Notes: generated from the letters alone by a model not told the origin. A DNA stretch of 64,000 nucleotides from Terrabacter sp. Root181 (GCF_001428505.1 NZ_LMHU01000001.1:202273-266272); one strand, 5' to 3'; counted from the stretch's first letter, positions 40,536 through 49,307 are shown. A program made the numbers and translations.

Positions 40536-41089
40536 ACGAGCCAGAGTGCGCCGGTCGGGGTCGGGGTGGCGCTGACCAGGGTGAGGCGCTGGAGTTCGGC
40601 CAGGCAGTCGAAGAGGCGGCGACCCTCGGGGTCGAGGACGGGCGCGACGGCGAGGTGGAGCTCGTCGACGAGGCCCTCGGCGAGCAGTGACCGGGCGAGC
40701 TCGATGCTGCCGTGGACGCCGATGTCGTTGCCGGGCAAGGCTTTCAGGTCGCGGACGACGTCGGCGAGGGGGCCCTGGACGACCTCGGCGTCACCCCACT
40801 GCGTCGTGAGCGGGCTGGACGTGACGACGTACTTCTTGACGCCGTTGATGAAGTCGGCGAAGGGCTGCTCGTCGGAGGTCGGCCAGTAGCGCGACCACTC
40901 GTCGTACATGTGGCGGCCGAGGAGCACGGCGTCCTGCCGCTCGATGAGGGCCGTCTCGCGCTCGATGAGGACGTCGTCGAACGTCGGCGGCTGGGGCTTG
41001 TCGGGGTCGACGTCGGGCGGGAAGCAGCGCGTGGGGTCGTCGACGGAGCCGTCGAGCGAGGTGATGGTGTAGAGCACGATCCGGCGCAC
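40472..41089 (-). CDS. RibD C-terminal/DHFR-fold protein
   Basis: 205 residues: RRIVLYTITSLDGSVDDP, DAVLLGRHMYDEWSRYWP, KYVVTSSPL and DIGVHGSIELARSLLAEGLVDELHLAVAPV. The second member of this family in the window, divergent in sequence from 27635-28228. GTG 41089 follows AGGAG. It lies 21 nt after the winged-helix/glycosylase-like gene in the same direction and may be cotranscribed. Confidence 0.87.
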   Translation of the reverse strand: MRRIVLYTITSLDGSVDDPTRCFPPDVDPDKPQPPTFDDVLIERETALIERQDAVLLGRHMYDEWSRYWPTSDEQPFADFINGVKKYVVTSSPLTTQWGDAEVVQGPLADVVRDLKALPGNDIGVHGSIELARSLLAEGLVDELHLAVAPVLDPEGRRLFDCLAELQRLTLVSATPTPTGALWLVYRPAGSTAEDRPRSGVPLTR

Positions 41090-41110
41090 GGCGGTCTCCT
41101 GGTGGTGGGG

Positions 41111-42211
41111 CTACGGGGCTGCGGGGCCGCTGGGGGTGAGGTTGAGCCAGACGGCGAGGTCGGTGATCTCGCGGTGGACGGCGGTCGTGATGGCCTTGGT
41201 GAAGCGGACGTCCTCGTGGATCGCATTGACGACGAGCGTGCCGGCCTTGCGGTCGGCTTGGGCGTCGAGCTTCCCGACGAGCCGGTCGTGGTGGAGGATC
41301 GGCAGCGCAAAGTAGCCCCACCGGCGTTGGTCCTTCGGCTTGTACATCTCGAGGATGTACTCGAAACCCCAGAGCTGCTCGGCGCGCACGCGGTCGTGGA
41401 CGAGCCGGTCGAACGGGCTGAGGAGGGCGGTGCGTCCCCTGAAGCTGTCGGCGACGTCGAGGTATGCCGGGTGGACGCGCCACGTCCCTGGCACGCCCTC
41501 GACCTCGGCGGGCTCGCCGGCGTCGCCGACGTAGTTGCCCTCGCCCGGCATGACGGTGCCGCTGGCCCGGGCGATGCCGAGGGAGGCCAGGCGACGCTCG
41601 TTGCGGTGTGCGATCGCCTCGTCGAGGCTGAGCGACGCGAGGTCGGGCGGATAGACACGCTCGGGGACGTCGAAGTAGCGCTGGCGGCCCTTGCGCCCGG
41701 CGATCGCGACTTCGCCTCTCAGGGCCATGGCCTCGAGCATCTTGGTGATGTTGCGGTTGTTGGTCCAGCCGGTCGAGGGCCACGGGACGACGCTCGTGTC
41801 GGGGATGTCGCGTGAGAGGAGGGGTCCGTCGGCTTCCAGCGTGGTGAGGATGTCGCGGCGGAACGAGTCGTTGGCGGCGAGCCAGTCGGCCATGAACGGG
41901 TAGGGCTCGGCGTCGCGGACCTCGGCGATCACGGCCGGCACGTCGTGCGGGCTGCGGACGTAGGCGACGGTCTCTACGAGGGTGCGGTCGTGCTCGATGG
42001 CCTTCGTGAGGTCGGCGGGGTCGTAGGTCCTGCCGAGGCGGCTCCACAGGACGAGGTCGGCGCTCGGAGCGATGGCTGCGGTCGGGTCGATCTGGAGGAA
42101 CGTCAGCCGCTCGACCGTCTGCACGAGGTCGGTCGGGCGCGGCAGGTCGAGCAGCTGCGCGTGCACCGCGATGCGACGGGCCTGCTCGCTCGTGAGCTGG
42201 TGGACCACCAT
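41111..42211 (-). CDS. AlkZ/YcaQ-like winged-helix DNA glycosylase
   Basis: 366 residues of the HTH_42 (AlkZ/YcaQ) family, enzymes that remove bulky or cross-linking N7-alkylguanine lesions. The catalytic loop appears as FLQIDPTAA, a Q-x-D motif like that of YcaQ/AlkX. Other family signatures: LVLWSRLGRTYDPADL, VETVAYVRSPHDVP, GWTNNRNITKMLEAMALRGEVAIAGRKGRQRYFDV (winged helix) and LSPFDRLVHDRVRAEQLWGFEYILEMY. ATG 42211. Substrate range is inferred from the family. Confidence 0.82.
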   Translation of the reverse strand: MVVHQLTSEQARRIAVHAQLLDLPRPTDLVQTVERLTFLQIDPTAAIAPSADLVLWSRLGRTYDPADLTKAIEHDRTLVETVAYVRSPHDVPAVIAEVRDAEPYPFMADWLAANDSFRRDILTTLEADGPLLSRDIPDTSVVPWPSTGWTNNRNITKMLEAMALRGEVAIAGRKGRQRYFDVPERVYPPDLASLSLDEAIAHRNERRLASLGIARASGTVMPGEGNYVGDAGEPAEVEGVPGTWRVHPAYLDVADSFRGRTALLSPFDRLVHDRVRAEQLWGFEYILEMYKPKDQRRWGYFALPILHHDRLVGKLDAQADRKAGTLVVNAIHEDVRFTKAITTAVHREITDLAVWLNLTPSGPAAP

Positions 42212-42330
42212 GCCGGAGACCCTAGCCAGCCCCGCCGACACGCGGTGGTCGGGGCGGTCACCTCTCCTGTGGCTCGTGCACGGGCGGAGGGAGTGGCTCG
42301 AACCGGGTGGTGGCAGGGTGGCCGGTCGGG

Positions 42331-42753
42331 TCAGCTCGCGGCCCAGCCGGTGACGTCGACGATGCGCAGGACGAGGACGCGGTCGAAGGGGCGGTCCCGG
42401 TACTGCGTGTAGCGGTCGGCGAGCAACGCCGCGAGACCATCCATGCGTTCGGGCGACGGTGCCGCGTCCCACTCCAGCGAGGCGCGCACCCACCAGAGCC
42501 GCGACCAGTCGTCGCGGTCCCACTGCTCGACGAGCAGCGTTGCGCGCGAGTCGGACTCGAGGTTGTGCTCGCGCTGGAGCCGGGACAGCGACTTGGGTTT
42601 GACGCGGTCGATCGGCACCCCGACGAAGCCGTCCTCGTCGACTGCGTAGACACACGGCACGGCGTCGACACCGCGGGTGGCGTGGAGGGTGCAGAGCACG
42701 CCGTGGTCGTGAGCGACGAGTCGCGTCATGGCATCCGAGCGGGCGAGCCTCAT
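42331..42753 (-). CDS. PPOX-class F420-dependent oxidoreductase (TIGR03668-like)
   Basis: 140 residues, split-barrel flavin/F420-binding fold. HDHGVLCTLHATRGVDAVPCVYAVDEDGF, VPIDRVKPKSLSRLQREHNLE, and VEQWDRDDWSRLWWVRASL match the TIGR03668 group, which uses coenzyme F420. Supports an F420-making actinobacterial host. ATG 42753 is used. A 7-bp simple repeat lies about 70 nt upstream. Confidence 0.85.
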   Translation of the reverse strand: MRLARSDAMTRLVAHDHGVLCTLHATRGVDAVPCVYAVDEDGFVGVPIDRVKPKSLSRLQREHNLESDSRATLLVEQWDRDDWSRLWWVRASLEWDAAPSPERMDGLAALLADRYTQYRDRPFDRVLVLRIVDVTGWAAS

Positions 42754-42820
42754 CGCGGGGCCCGCGCCGTCAGCTGGGAGGTCGTCGTCATGCGGTCCTC
42801 GCGATCACCGCGTCGTCGGT

Positions 42821-42852
42821 CGTCTGTCGTCTGTCGTCTGTCGTCTGTCGTC
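42821..42852. repeat. 7-bp simple sequence repeat (CGTCTGT)
   Basis: Four full copies of CGTCTGT plus CGTC (42821-42852). In the 192-nt region between the divergent PPOX gene (start 42753) and small membrane-protein gene (start 42946), where slippage would change promoter spacing. Confidence 0.9.
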
Positions 42853-42945
42853 CCAGCCAGCCTAGGTGGCCACGGGCGGCGCGGACGTCGCCCACGGCAT
42901 ACGGGATCGGCGTGGTCCCGACGCGCGCGCCGCTACTGTGGCGGC

Positions 42946-43149
42946 ATGGCTGGTCAGGTGCAGGCGCCCTTCTGGGCCAAGGTCATCGCGACGTTCACCG
43001 GGTGCGCGTCGATCGGGGCGCTCGCCGGGCTCATGGGTGGCGCGCTCACGAAGGACGTCGGGCGCGGGCTCGTCGTCGGCATCGTCGCCGGGCTGCTCGT
43101 CGCACTGGCCCTCGTCATCCTCAAGCCGGACCGCATCCGCGGCGAGTGA
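42946..43149 (+). CDS. Small two-helix membrane protein
   Basis: 67 residues. Two hydrophobic segments, about residues 8-32 (FWAKVIATFTGCASIGALAG) and 40-58 (GLVVGIVAGLLVALALVIL), with a charged tail. No family recognised. ATG 42946 is supported by TACTGT at 42934-42939, seven nt upstream, as a leaderless -10. A longer upstream reading frame exists but is not coding-like. Confidence 0.6.
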   Translation: MAGQVQAPFWAKVIATFTGCASIGALAGLMGGALTKDVGRGLVVGIVAGLLVALALVILKPDRIRGE

Positions 43150-43173
43150 CCGCCCCGCGGACCGTGAGGTGGG

Positions 43174-43950
43174 TCAGGGCCGCTCGCGACCCGACGGTGC
43201 GGCCGTCCGGGTGCCACGCCCGAGACGGAGCCCGGGGACGAGCGCGGGGACGCTGACGGCATACGCGTCGTACGCCGCCCCGAACGTGCGGCGGAGGTCG
43301 CGCTCCTCGAAGGTGATCCCGACGGCGATGTAGCCGGTGGCGGCGACGGCGAAGAGCAGGTGCGGCGCGCTCATCTGCGGGGTGGCCCAGAACGCGAGCA
43401 CCATCCCGGTCATCAGCGGGTGCCGCACGATCGCGTGGAGGCCGCCGACCTGCAGCGTCGCGGGCCCGTGGGACGGCTGCGTGCGAGAGCCCCACCCGGC
43501 CTGCCGGAGCCCGAGCAGCTCGAGGTGGTCGACGGCGAAGGTCGCCGCGATCGCGAGCACCCAGCCCGCCGCGCACAGCGTCCAGAGGGCGTATGCCGTC
43601 ACGCCGTCGACGTGCCAGATCAGCTGGTCCCATGGTTGCCACAGCGCCAGCAGGAGCGCGAGGCACGCGTTGGTGGCGAGGACGTAGGTGGTGCGCTCGA
43701 GCTCGGCCGGGACCTGTCTGCGGAGCCAGGCCTTCGCCGGTCGACGTGCCATCACCGAGTGCTGCACGGCGAAGAGCAGCAGGAGCGCGAGGTCGACGGC
43801 GACCGCCCAGCCGGTGCTGGCGCGAGCCGGCCCGTCGACGGTGCGGGGGATCGCGATGCCGGCGAGGAAGACCATCGTCCACACGGTGATGGCGACGAAC
43901 CCGCACCAGGCGGCGGCGGAGATGACGAGAAACGCGATGCGTCGGGACAT
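43174..43950 (-). CDS. NnrU/isoprenylcysteine-methyltransferase-like membrane protein
   Basis: 258 residues with about six membrane helices. The C-terminal motif GGLHAIVRHPLMTGMVLAFWATPQMS ... FEERDLRRTFGAAYDAYA is the RHPxY/ExxL region of the NnrU/ICMT family, which binds AdoMet. Function in bacteria is mostly unknown (NnrU is linked to nitrite/NO reduction in some species). ATG 43950; an in-frame start 33 nt upstream is possible. Confidence 0.82.
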   Translation of the reverse strand: MSRRIAFLVISAAAWCGFVAITVWTMVFLAGIAIPRTVDGPARASTGWAVAVDLALLLLFAVQHSVMARRPAKAWLRRQVPAELERTTYVLATNACLALLLALWQPWDQLIWHVDGVTAYALWTLCAAGWVLAIAATFAVDHLELLGLRQAGWGSRTQPSHGPATLQVGGLHAIVRHPLMTGMVLAFWATPQMSAPHLLFAVAATGYIAVGITFEERDLRRTFGAAYDAYAVSVPALVPGLRLGRGTRTAAPSGRERP

Positions 43951-44016
43951 CTCTACAGGTTGTCGACGCGCGGGCGGCGGCACAGCCGTGGAACTACCCC
44001 ACTTCTACGGCGTCCT

Positions 44017-45036
44017 CTACGGGGTCCGCGCGACGTACCAGGCCGCCACCTGCGAGCGGGAGCTGAACCCGAGTCGCAGCCGGATCCGCTCCAGGTGCGA
44101 CTCGGCGGACCGCTCGGAGATGCCGAGCCTGTCTGCGATCTGGCGGTTCGTGAGGCCCTCTGCCACGAGGCCCGCGACCTCCGTCTGGCGCGTCGTGAGC
44201 CCGGTCGGCACGGCGCGGCGCAGCGCCGGCAGGCCGAGGAAACGCCGCACCTCGTCGACGACCGACTGCGCATCGCCGATGGCAGGAAGGTGCGAGCGGC
44301 CCTCGAGCTCGACGAGCTCGGCCTCCGGGATCGCCTGTGCGAGAGCCCGGCCGCCGGCCAGCGGGGCGGCCCGGTCTCCACGACGGTGCAGCACCAGGGT
44401 CGGTGCCCGGACGCGCCCGACGGCCGGGGTGACGTCGAGTCCGTAGGCGAGCTGCAGCAATGCGACCGCCGTCTCGGCCGAGGAGGCGGCGCGCTGGTAG
44501 CGGGCGAGGGTCCGTCGCGTGCCGGCGTCCGCATCGGGGGCGAAGACCTCGGTGAGCAGGTCCGATCCCAGTCCCCAATGGGTCGCGAGCAGGCCGAGCA
44601 CGTGCTGCCGGCTGTGGTCGTCACCGATGGCGCTCCCGATGGGCCAGCCGCCGTAGAGCACGAGGCGCGAGAGGGTTTCCGGCCGTTCGGCGGCCCACTG
44701 AACGGCCGCCGCGGCCCCCAGTGACCAGCCGAACAGGTCGAAGCGGGTGGCGCCGACAGCGTCGGTGACGGCAGCGATCGTGGCGACCTCCAGCTCCATC
44801 GTGCGGGGGCCGTCGTAGGCGTCGGAGAGGCCGCAGCCCGGTCGGTCGTAGCGCACCAGGGTGCGTCCGGACGACAACGCCTCGTGGAACATCCGCTCGC
44901 CGGGGATGGCCCATCCCATCTCGAGGTGGCTCAGCCATCCGGGGGCGACCACGAGGAACGGACCACTCCCCGTGACGGCATACGCCACTCGGCCCCCGCC
45001 AGTCAGGGGGGCCGTCCCCAGGCGCTGCGCAGCCAC
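44017..45036 (-). CDS. Alpha/beta hydrolase fused to LuxR-type HTH
   Basis: 339 residues. Residues 1-270 form an alpha/beta-hydrolase domain with nucleophile elbow LFGWSLGAAAA, acid HRRGDRAAPL and His in EGRSHLPAIG. Residues 275-339 are a LuxR/FixJ-type DNA-binding domain: LTTRQTEVAGLVAEGLTNRQIADRLGISERSAESHLERIRLRL. This is a known single-chain regulator layout in actinobacteria in which the hydrolase fold senses, and may cleave, a ligand. GTG 45036. Target genes unknown. Confidence 0.85.
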   Translation of the reverse strand: MAAQRLGTAPLTGGGRVAYAVTGSGPFLVVAPGWLSHLEMGWAIPGERMFHEALSSGRTLVRYDRPGCGLSDAYDGPRTMELEVATIAAVTDAVGATRFDLFGWSLGAAAAVQWAAERPETLSRLVLYGGWPIGSAIGDDHSRQHVLGLLATHWGLGSDLLTEVFAPDADAGTRRTLARYQRAASSAETAVALLQLAYGLDVTPAVGRVRAPTLVLHRRGDRAAPLAGGRALAQAIPEAELVELEGRSHLPAIGDAQSVVDEVRRFLGLPALRRAVPTGLTTRQTEVAGLVAEGLTNRQIADRLGISERSAESHLERIRLRLGFSSRSQVAAWYVARTP

Positions 45037-45113
45037 GGGGTCCAGTGAACCGCACGACGGCGTGGGGTCGCCCGGTTCAGGGTGGGGGAGTCAGGGGGCG
45101 TCGGGCGGCAGGC

Positions 45114-45608
45114 TCAGTCAGTGGGCGGGCTCGGGCTGTCGGGCAGGCTCAGGCTGTCGGGCAGGCTCAGGCCGTCGCGCTCGTCGTCCCACGCGGCCGC
45201 GCTGATGCGCCACCCGTCGGCCGTGCGGACGAACTGGATCGTCTTCATCCCGCGCCCGGTGAACGGCTCGCCCTCCTGCGTGCCCGCCTTGGCGTAGCCG
45301 CCGAACCAGTGGGCGATGTCGCCGAAGACCTCGACGCGCCCCGCGACCGGCCACTCGCGGAAGCCGGTCAGCGAGCCCCCGGTCAGCAGCGCCTCGCGCG
45401 GAGCGATGAACTCCTCGACGCCCATGACCGCCGGCTCCAGGCCGCAGGTGCGCACGATGACGGCCCGGGGGAGCAGCAGCGCGCGCAGCCCGTCCATCCG
45501 CTCCGAGCAGCCCGGCCCCGAGACGAACGCGCCGAAGAACGCGTCGACCATGCCCTGGATGGTGGCCTGGTCGCTGGCCCGGTCGTATGTCGCGGCTCCC
45601 GTCGTCAC
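45114..45608 (-). CDS. SnoaL/NTF2-like protein
   Basis: 164 residues with an NTF2-like cone fold: ATIQGMVDAFFGAFVSGPG, AVIVRTCGLEPAVMGVEEFIAPRE, IAHWFGGYAKAGTQEG and IQFVRTADGWRISAAAWDDE. DUF4440-type proteins are binding or isomerase domains; ligand unknown. The tail LSLPDSLSLPDSPSPP is repeat-derived. GTG 45608 is used. Confidence 0.78.
   Translation of the reverse strand: MTTGAATYDRASDQATIQGMVDAFFGAFVSGPGCSERMDGLRALLLPRAVIVRTCGLEPAVMGVEEFIAPREALLTGGSLTGFREWPVAGRVEVFGDIAHWFGGYAKAGTQEGEPFTGRGMKTIQFVRTADGWRISAAAWDDERDGLSLPDSLSLPDSPSPPTD
45136..45171. repeat. 18-bp duplication in the NTF2-like gene end
   Basis: CTGTCGGGCAGGCTCAGG at 45136-45153 and 45154-45171. In frame on the minus strand, it encodes LSLPDS twice at the protein's C-terminus. 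Confidence 0.88.
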
Positions 45609-45715
45609 GGCCCACACGCTAGCCGCGCCACCCCGACCGATGGCGTATGCCGTGTGCCCGGGTCGGTGGGTGGCGTGGCGTCGTGTGGGGGCTGGGACTG
45701 GGGCTGGGCTGGGGC

Positions 45716-46285
45716 TCAGCGGCCGGCGGTCACGGCCTTGAGCTGGTCGAAGCACTCGCTCACGTGGTGCTGGAGGTCGTGCGCGTCGGTCGCGTCGTTG
45801 ATCCACGTCTCGAAGCCGACCTTGAAGGCCGCGATCCCGGCCTCGGCGGTGAGGCTCGCGGTCGGGTCGGTGACGCCACGGGCCCGGAGGGCGTCGGCCA
45901 TGGCGGCTCCGAGCGAGGCGAGCTTGATGAGCTCGCGCTCGCGCAGCATCGGGTTGGCGTCGATGACGCGCTGACGCAGCCGCGAGCCCTCCCGGTTCTG
46001 CTGGAGCAGGCCGCCCACGGTGTCGAGCGCTGCGGCGACAGCATCAATGGGAGCAGCCGAGTCACTCTGTGCCGCAATGGTCTCCGCGAGGAGGGCGTGC
46101 AGGTCGATCGGCCCGGCGAAGAGCACCTCGCGCTTGTCGGCGTAATGCCGGTAGAAGGTGCGCTCGGTCAGGCCGGCGCGGGCCGCGATGTCGGCGACGG
46201 TCGTCTGCTCGAAGCCGTGCTCGAGGAAGAGCTCGATCGCCGCCGCCATCAAGCGACCGCGTGCATCCGGCTCCCAGCGACCCAT
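45716..46285 (-). CDS. TetR/AcrR-family regulator
   Basis: 189 residues. HTH at residues 10-55 (ARGRLMAAAIELFLEHGFEQTTVADIAARAGLTERTFYRHYADKREVLF) and a helical C-terminal part. Divergent from an epimerase-like gene, with an 8-bp-arm operator between them; likely represses both. ATG 46285 (MGRWEP) is used; an upstream start would overlap the operator. Confidence 0.9.
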   Translation of the reverse strand: MGRWEPDARGRLMAAAIELFLEHGFEQTTVADIAARAGLTERTFYRHYADKREVLFAGPIDLHALLAETIAAQSDSAAPIDAVAAALDTVGGLLQQNREGSRLRQRVIDANPMLRERELIKLASLGAAMADALRARGVTDPTASLTAEAGIAAFKVGFETWINDATDAHDLQHHVSECFDQLKAVTAGR

Positions 46286-46312
46286 GTCGTGAATCCTAGC
46301 GATGACAGGGAC

Positions 46313-46354
46313 TGACATCAGGGGTTATCGTGCTGATGTCACAGACTGACATCA
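46313..46354. promoter_or_regulatory. Three TGACATCA half-sites, TetR operator
   Basis: TGATGTCA (46334-46341) and TGACATCA (46347-46354) form a perfect inverted repeat with 5 nt between arms, a typical TetR operator. A third half-site TGACATCA lies at 46313-46320. All are between the divergent TetR (45716-46285) and epimerase (46404) genes. Confidence 0.7.
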
Positions 46355-46403
46355 CGGCGGCGCGAACGGCGGCGACCGGTCGGTCACGATCAGGAGGATC
46401 ACC

Positions 46404-47348
46404 ATGCGCGTCTTCGTCACCGGAGCATCCGGCTGGATCGGCTCGGCCGTCGTCCCCGAGCTCCTCGCACACAGCCACTCGGTCGTCGGTCTCGCCCGCT
46501 CCGACGCGTCGGCAGCAGCGCTCGAGCAGGCCGGCGCCGAGGTGGTGCGCGGCGGCATCGACGACCTCGACGTCCTGCGTGATGCCGCCGCCGCCTCGGA
46601 CGGCGTCATCCACCTCGCCTTCAAGCACGACATCGCCTTCTCGGGTGACTACGCCGGCGCGGCGACCGCGGACAGTGCGGCGATCGAGACCCTCGGGTCG
46701 GCGCTCGAAGGGACGGGTAAGCCCTTCTTCATCGCCTCCGGCGTGCTTGGTCTGACGGCTCCGGGCCAGGTGGCGACGGAGACGGACGGGCACGACATCG
46801 ACCCCTCCGCCGTCGGTCCGGCGGCTCGGGCGCTCAACGCGGAGCTCGCGCTGTCCTTCGCCGAGCGTGGCGTCCGCTCCGGGACCGTGCGTCTGGCCCC
46901 CACCGTGCACGGTGAGGGCGACGAGGGCTTCATGGCCAGCATCGTCGGGGTGGCGAAGGAGAAGGGCGTCTCGGCCTACGTCGGCGACGGCTCGAACCGC
47001 TGGCCGGCGGTGCACCGGTCCGACGCCGCCCGCCTCTACCGCCTGGCGCTGGAGCAGGCGCCGCCTGGCTCGACGCTGCACGCGGTCGCGGAGGGGGGCG
47101 TGAGCTTCCGCGACATCGCCGAAGCCATCGGTCACCGGCTCGACGTGCCCGTCACCTCCATCGACCCGGCCGACGCGGCTGCTCACTTCGGCTGGCTCGG
47201 CGGTTTCATCGGCCTGGACTCTCTCGCGTCGAGCGCGGCTACCCGCGAGCTGCTGGGTTGGCAGCCGACCGGGCCCAGCCTCATCGAGGACCTCGACGCC
47301 GGCCACTACACCAGGTCGGAGCAGGCTGACTGGGCTCCGTCGCGCTGA
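46404..47348 (+). CDS. NAD-dependent epimerase/SDR-like protein
   Basis: 314 residues. Rossmann motif RVFVTGASGWIGSAVVPELL, GVIHLAFKHD, FFIASGVLG, with a substrate region GVRSGTVRLAPTVHGEGD. The usual YxxxK is not evident (a PAARALNAELAL helix replaces it), common in the atypical extended SDRs of actinobacterial TetR-linked pairs. AGGAGG precedes ATG 46404. Regulated by the divergent TetR protein. Substrate unknown. Confidence 0.87.
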   Translation: MRVFVTGASGWIGSAVVPELLAHSHSVVGLARSDASAAALEQAGAEVVRGGIDDLDVLRDAAAASDGVIHLAFKHDIAFSGDYAGAATADSAAIETLGSALEGTGKPFFIASGVLGLTAPGQVATETDGHDIDPSAVGPAARALNAELALSFAERGVRSGTVRLAPTVHGEGDEGFMASIVGVAKEKGVSAYVGDGSNRWPAVHRSDAARLYRLALEQAPPGSTLHAVAEGGVSFRDIAEAIGHRLDVPVTSIDPADAAAHFGWLGGFIGLDSLASSAATRELLGWQPTGPSLIEDLDAGHYTRSEQADWAPSR

Positions 47349-47382
47349 CGTTCGGGCGCCTTGGCGCGGTCGCGGCGTGTGG

Positions 47383-47892
47383 TCAGTCCTCGAAGACCGA
47401 CCAGCAGATGGCGTTCCGGCGAGCCTGGTCCTCGAGGACCAGTGCCCGGATCCGTTCGTCGAGCTGGTCGCGCTGCCAGTCACGCTCGAGCCGTCCGGCG
47501 TCGATCTCGTTCGGGTGTGCAGCTCGAGTGGCCTTGATCGCGTAGGCGGCGGCGCCGAGGTCGTGCTCGGCCACGTGGCCCACGCAGGCCGCCTGACCCG
47601 CGGCGTAGGCCGCGAACCGGGCGGCTCCCCGCAGAGGTCGAGCGGCCCCCATCGCGTGTCCGCCGCGGGCCCGGGCATCCATCATCGTCATCTCGCCGCG
47701 GGCCCACGCGCGCGCCGCGTCGATGGCGTCCCGCGGGCGAGTGTCCGACGGCTCCTCCGCCTCGAACAGATGCAGCACGTGCTCGGCACACCGGGCGGCC
47801 CACAGGGCCAGGAGCTGGTGATCCGCGTCCCTGAGCAGGCCTCCACGGCGGATCGTGACCAGGCGCGGGTCGCGAACGTCCGGCAGGATCAT
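47383..47892 (-). CDS. Imm5-like putative immunity protein
   Basis: 169 residues, helical. DPRLVTIRRGGLLRDADHQLLALWAARCAEHVLHLFE, GGHAMGAARPLRGAARFAAYAAGQAACVGHVAEHDLGAAAYAIKA and ARRNAICWSVFED match the Imm5-like family, proposed to neutralise a contact or secreted toxin. No toxin gene is next to it in the window, so it is an orphan here. TAGGT just upstream of ATG 47892 suggests a leaderless promoter. Confidence 0.8.
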   Translation of the reverse strand: MILPDVRDPRLVTIRRGGLLRDADHQLLALWAARCAEHVLHLFEAEEPSDTRPRDAIDAARAWARGEMTMMDARARGGHAMGAARPLRGAARFAAYAAGQAACVGHVAEHDLGAAAYAIKATRAAHPNEIDAGRLERDWQRDQLDERIRALVLEDQARRNAICWSVFED

Positions 47893-48037
47893 GCACCTAG
47901 CCTCCCAGCCCTCATGGCCCGAAGCGGGATCCGTCTGCAGGCTGGTGAAGAAATCTCGAGGAGGATGTCGAAGACCTCCCCGGCCGGTCGACGTAGGAGT
48001 ACGAAGCACACCCGAGCAACGAGTAGGAGTGATCGAC

Positions 48038-48412
48038 ATGCCGCGTTTCATGGGATTCGTGAGGATGGAAGAGGGGATCGGCACACCGCCGAAGGCACTC
48101 TTCGATGCCATGGACGTCCACATCGGCGAACGGGCCGCCTCAGGAGTATTCCTCGACGGCGGCGGGCTGTACGGGACGGAGGACGCCGTGAACTTCGTGG
48201 TCAGCCAGGGCGAGATCACCCAGCACGACGGACCGTACGCCGAGTCCAAGGAGGTCATCGGAGGGTGGTCGATCATGCAGTACGACACCGTCGAGGAGGC
48301 CGTGGCCGACCAGCGGAAGTTCGCCGAGCTGCATGCCAAGTACTGGCCTGAGGTCACCGTGATCTCGACCCTGCGCCAGATCTCCACCGGCCCGGACGCG
48401 CCCGGCGACTGA
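48038..48412 (+). CDS. YciI/DGPF-domain protein
   Basis: 124 residues with PRFMGFVRMEEG, ERAASGVFLDGGGL, QHDGPYAESKEVIGGWSIMQYDTVEEAV: the YCII-related DGPF fold. Unlike 14961-15356, there is no sigma factor gene next to it. AGGAG (48025-48029) lies 8 nt before ATG 48038. Function unknown. Confidence 0.85.
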   Translation: MPRFMGFVRMEEGIGTPPKALFDAMDVHIGERAASGVFLDGGGLYGTEDAVNFVVSQGEITQHDGPYAESKEVIGGWSIMQYDTVEEAVADQRKFAELHAKYWPEVTVISTLRQISTGPDAPGD

Positions 48413-48560
48413 GGCCCAGCCATGGCGTTGGCTTCGGGACGGCCGTGGGTCTGGGCCACCGCCGGCCCGCACGACTCGAAACGATGCCATCGTCGCGACG
48501 TGGCAGGCCGACCCGGCCCGCGCTCTCAACCGGGCTCGTGTTGCTGGACGCGTCGAGAGG

Positions 48561-49307
48561 CTATGGGGCCGCTGCTTCGAGCAGCCCCCTGCCGGCCGTT
48601 TCCACAGCACCCGGTTGCTCCGGGGCGATCATGTGGCCGGCGTCTGGGACGAGGGTGAGCTGGGCGCCGGGGACGCCGTCAGCGATCTCGACGGCGTTCT
48701 CCGGTGCGATGAGCCGGTCGCCCGTGCCATGGATGACAGCCGTCGGGCAACGGATCGCCGCGAGGTCGGGGCGTGAGTCCGGACCGCTCATGACTGCTTC
48801 GAGCTGGGCAACAAAGGCGTCGGGACCGATCTCGAGCGCCAGCGTTCGCCAGGCGTCGGCCGGGTCCGTGCGCGCGACGGTGTCGGCGTCGACCAGGACG
48901 GGGTAGACGGCATCGACGAGCTCGTTGAAACGGCCTGCGGCAACGGCACGCTCCTGCTCGCGTCGGCTGGCCACCTGTTCGGGGGAGTCCGGACGTGCCG
49001 AGGTGGCGATGAGGGCCAGCCCCGAGACCCGTTCCGGTGCGAGGCGCATGACCTCGAGGGCGACGTAGCCGCCCATGCTGAGACCGACCAGCGCGAACCG
49101 GCCGGGCGCTGCGGCAAGCAGCCGTTGCGCCATTCCGGTCACCGTGCTGTCGCGACGAGTGTCGGCGATCGTGACCCCGCCGTACGACCACACGATCGGC
49201 AGCAGCTGGTCGTACAGTCGGGCCGAGCACAACAGGCCCGGGATCAGAACGGTGTGAACAGGGGTGTCGGCATCCTCGAAGGCTTCAGAGCCCCGCAGAC
49301 AGGGCAC
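48561..49307 (-). CDS. Alpha/beta hydrolase
   Basis: 248 residues. VLIPGLLCSARLYDQLLP (oxyanion region), nucleophile elbow LVGLSMGGYVALEVMR, acid region HGTGDRLIAPENA, and catalytic His in PDAGHMIAPEQP. Like small actinobacterial hydrolases of the homoserine-acetyltransferase or carboxylesterase type. The start is uncertain: GTG 49307 adds 15 less conserved residues before the first strand. Confidence 0.78.
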   Translation of the reverse strand: MPCLRGSEAFEDADTPVHTVLIPGLLCSARLYDQLLPIVWSYGGVTIADTRRDSTVTGMAQRLLAAAPGRFALVGLSMGGYVALEVMRLAPERVSGLALIATSARPDSPEQVASRREQERAVAAGRFNELVDAVYPVLVDADTVARTDPADAWRTLALEIGPDAFVAQLEAVMSGPDSRPDLAAIRCPTAVIHGTGDRLIAPENAVEIADGVPGAQLTLVPDAGHMIAPEQPGAVETAGRGLLEAAAP

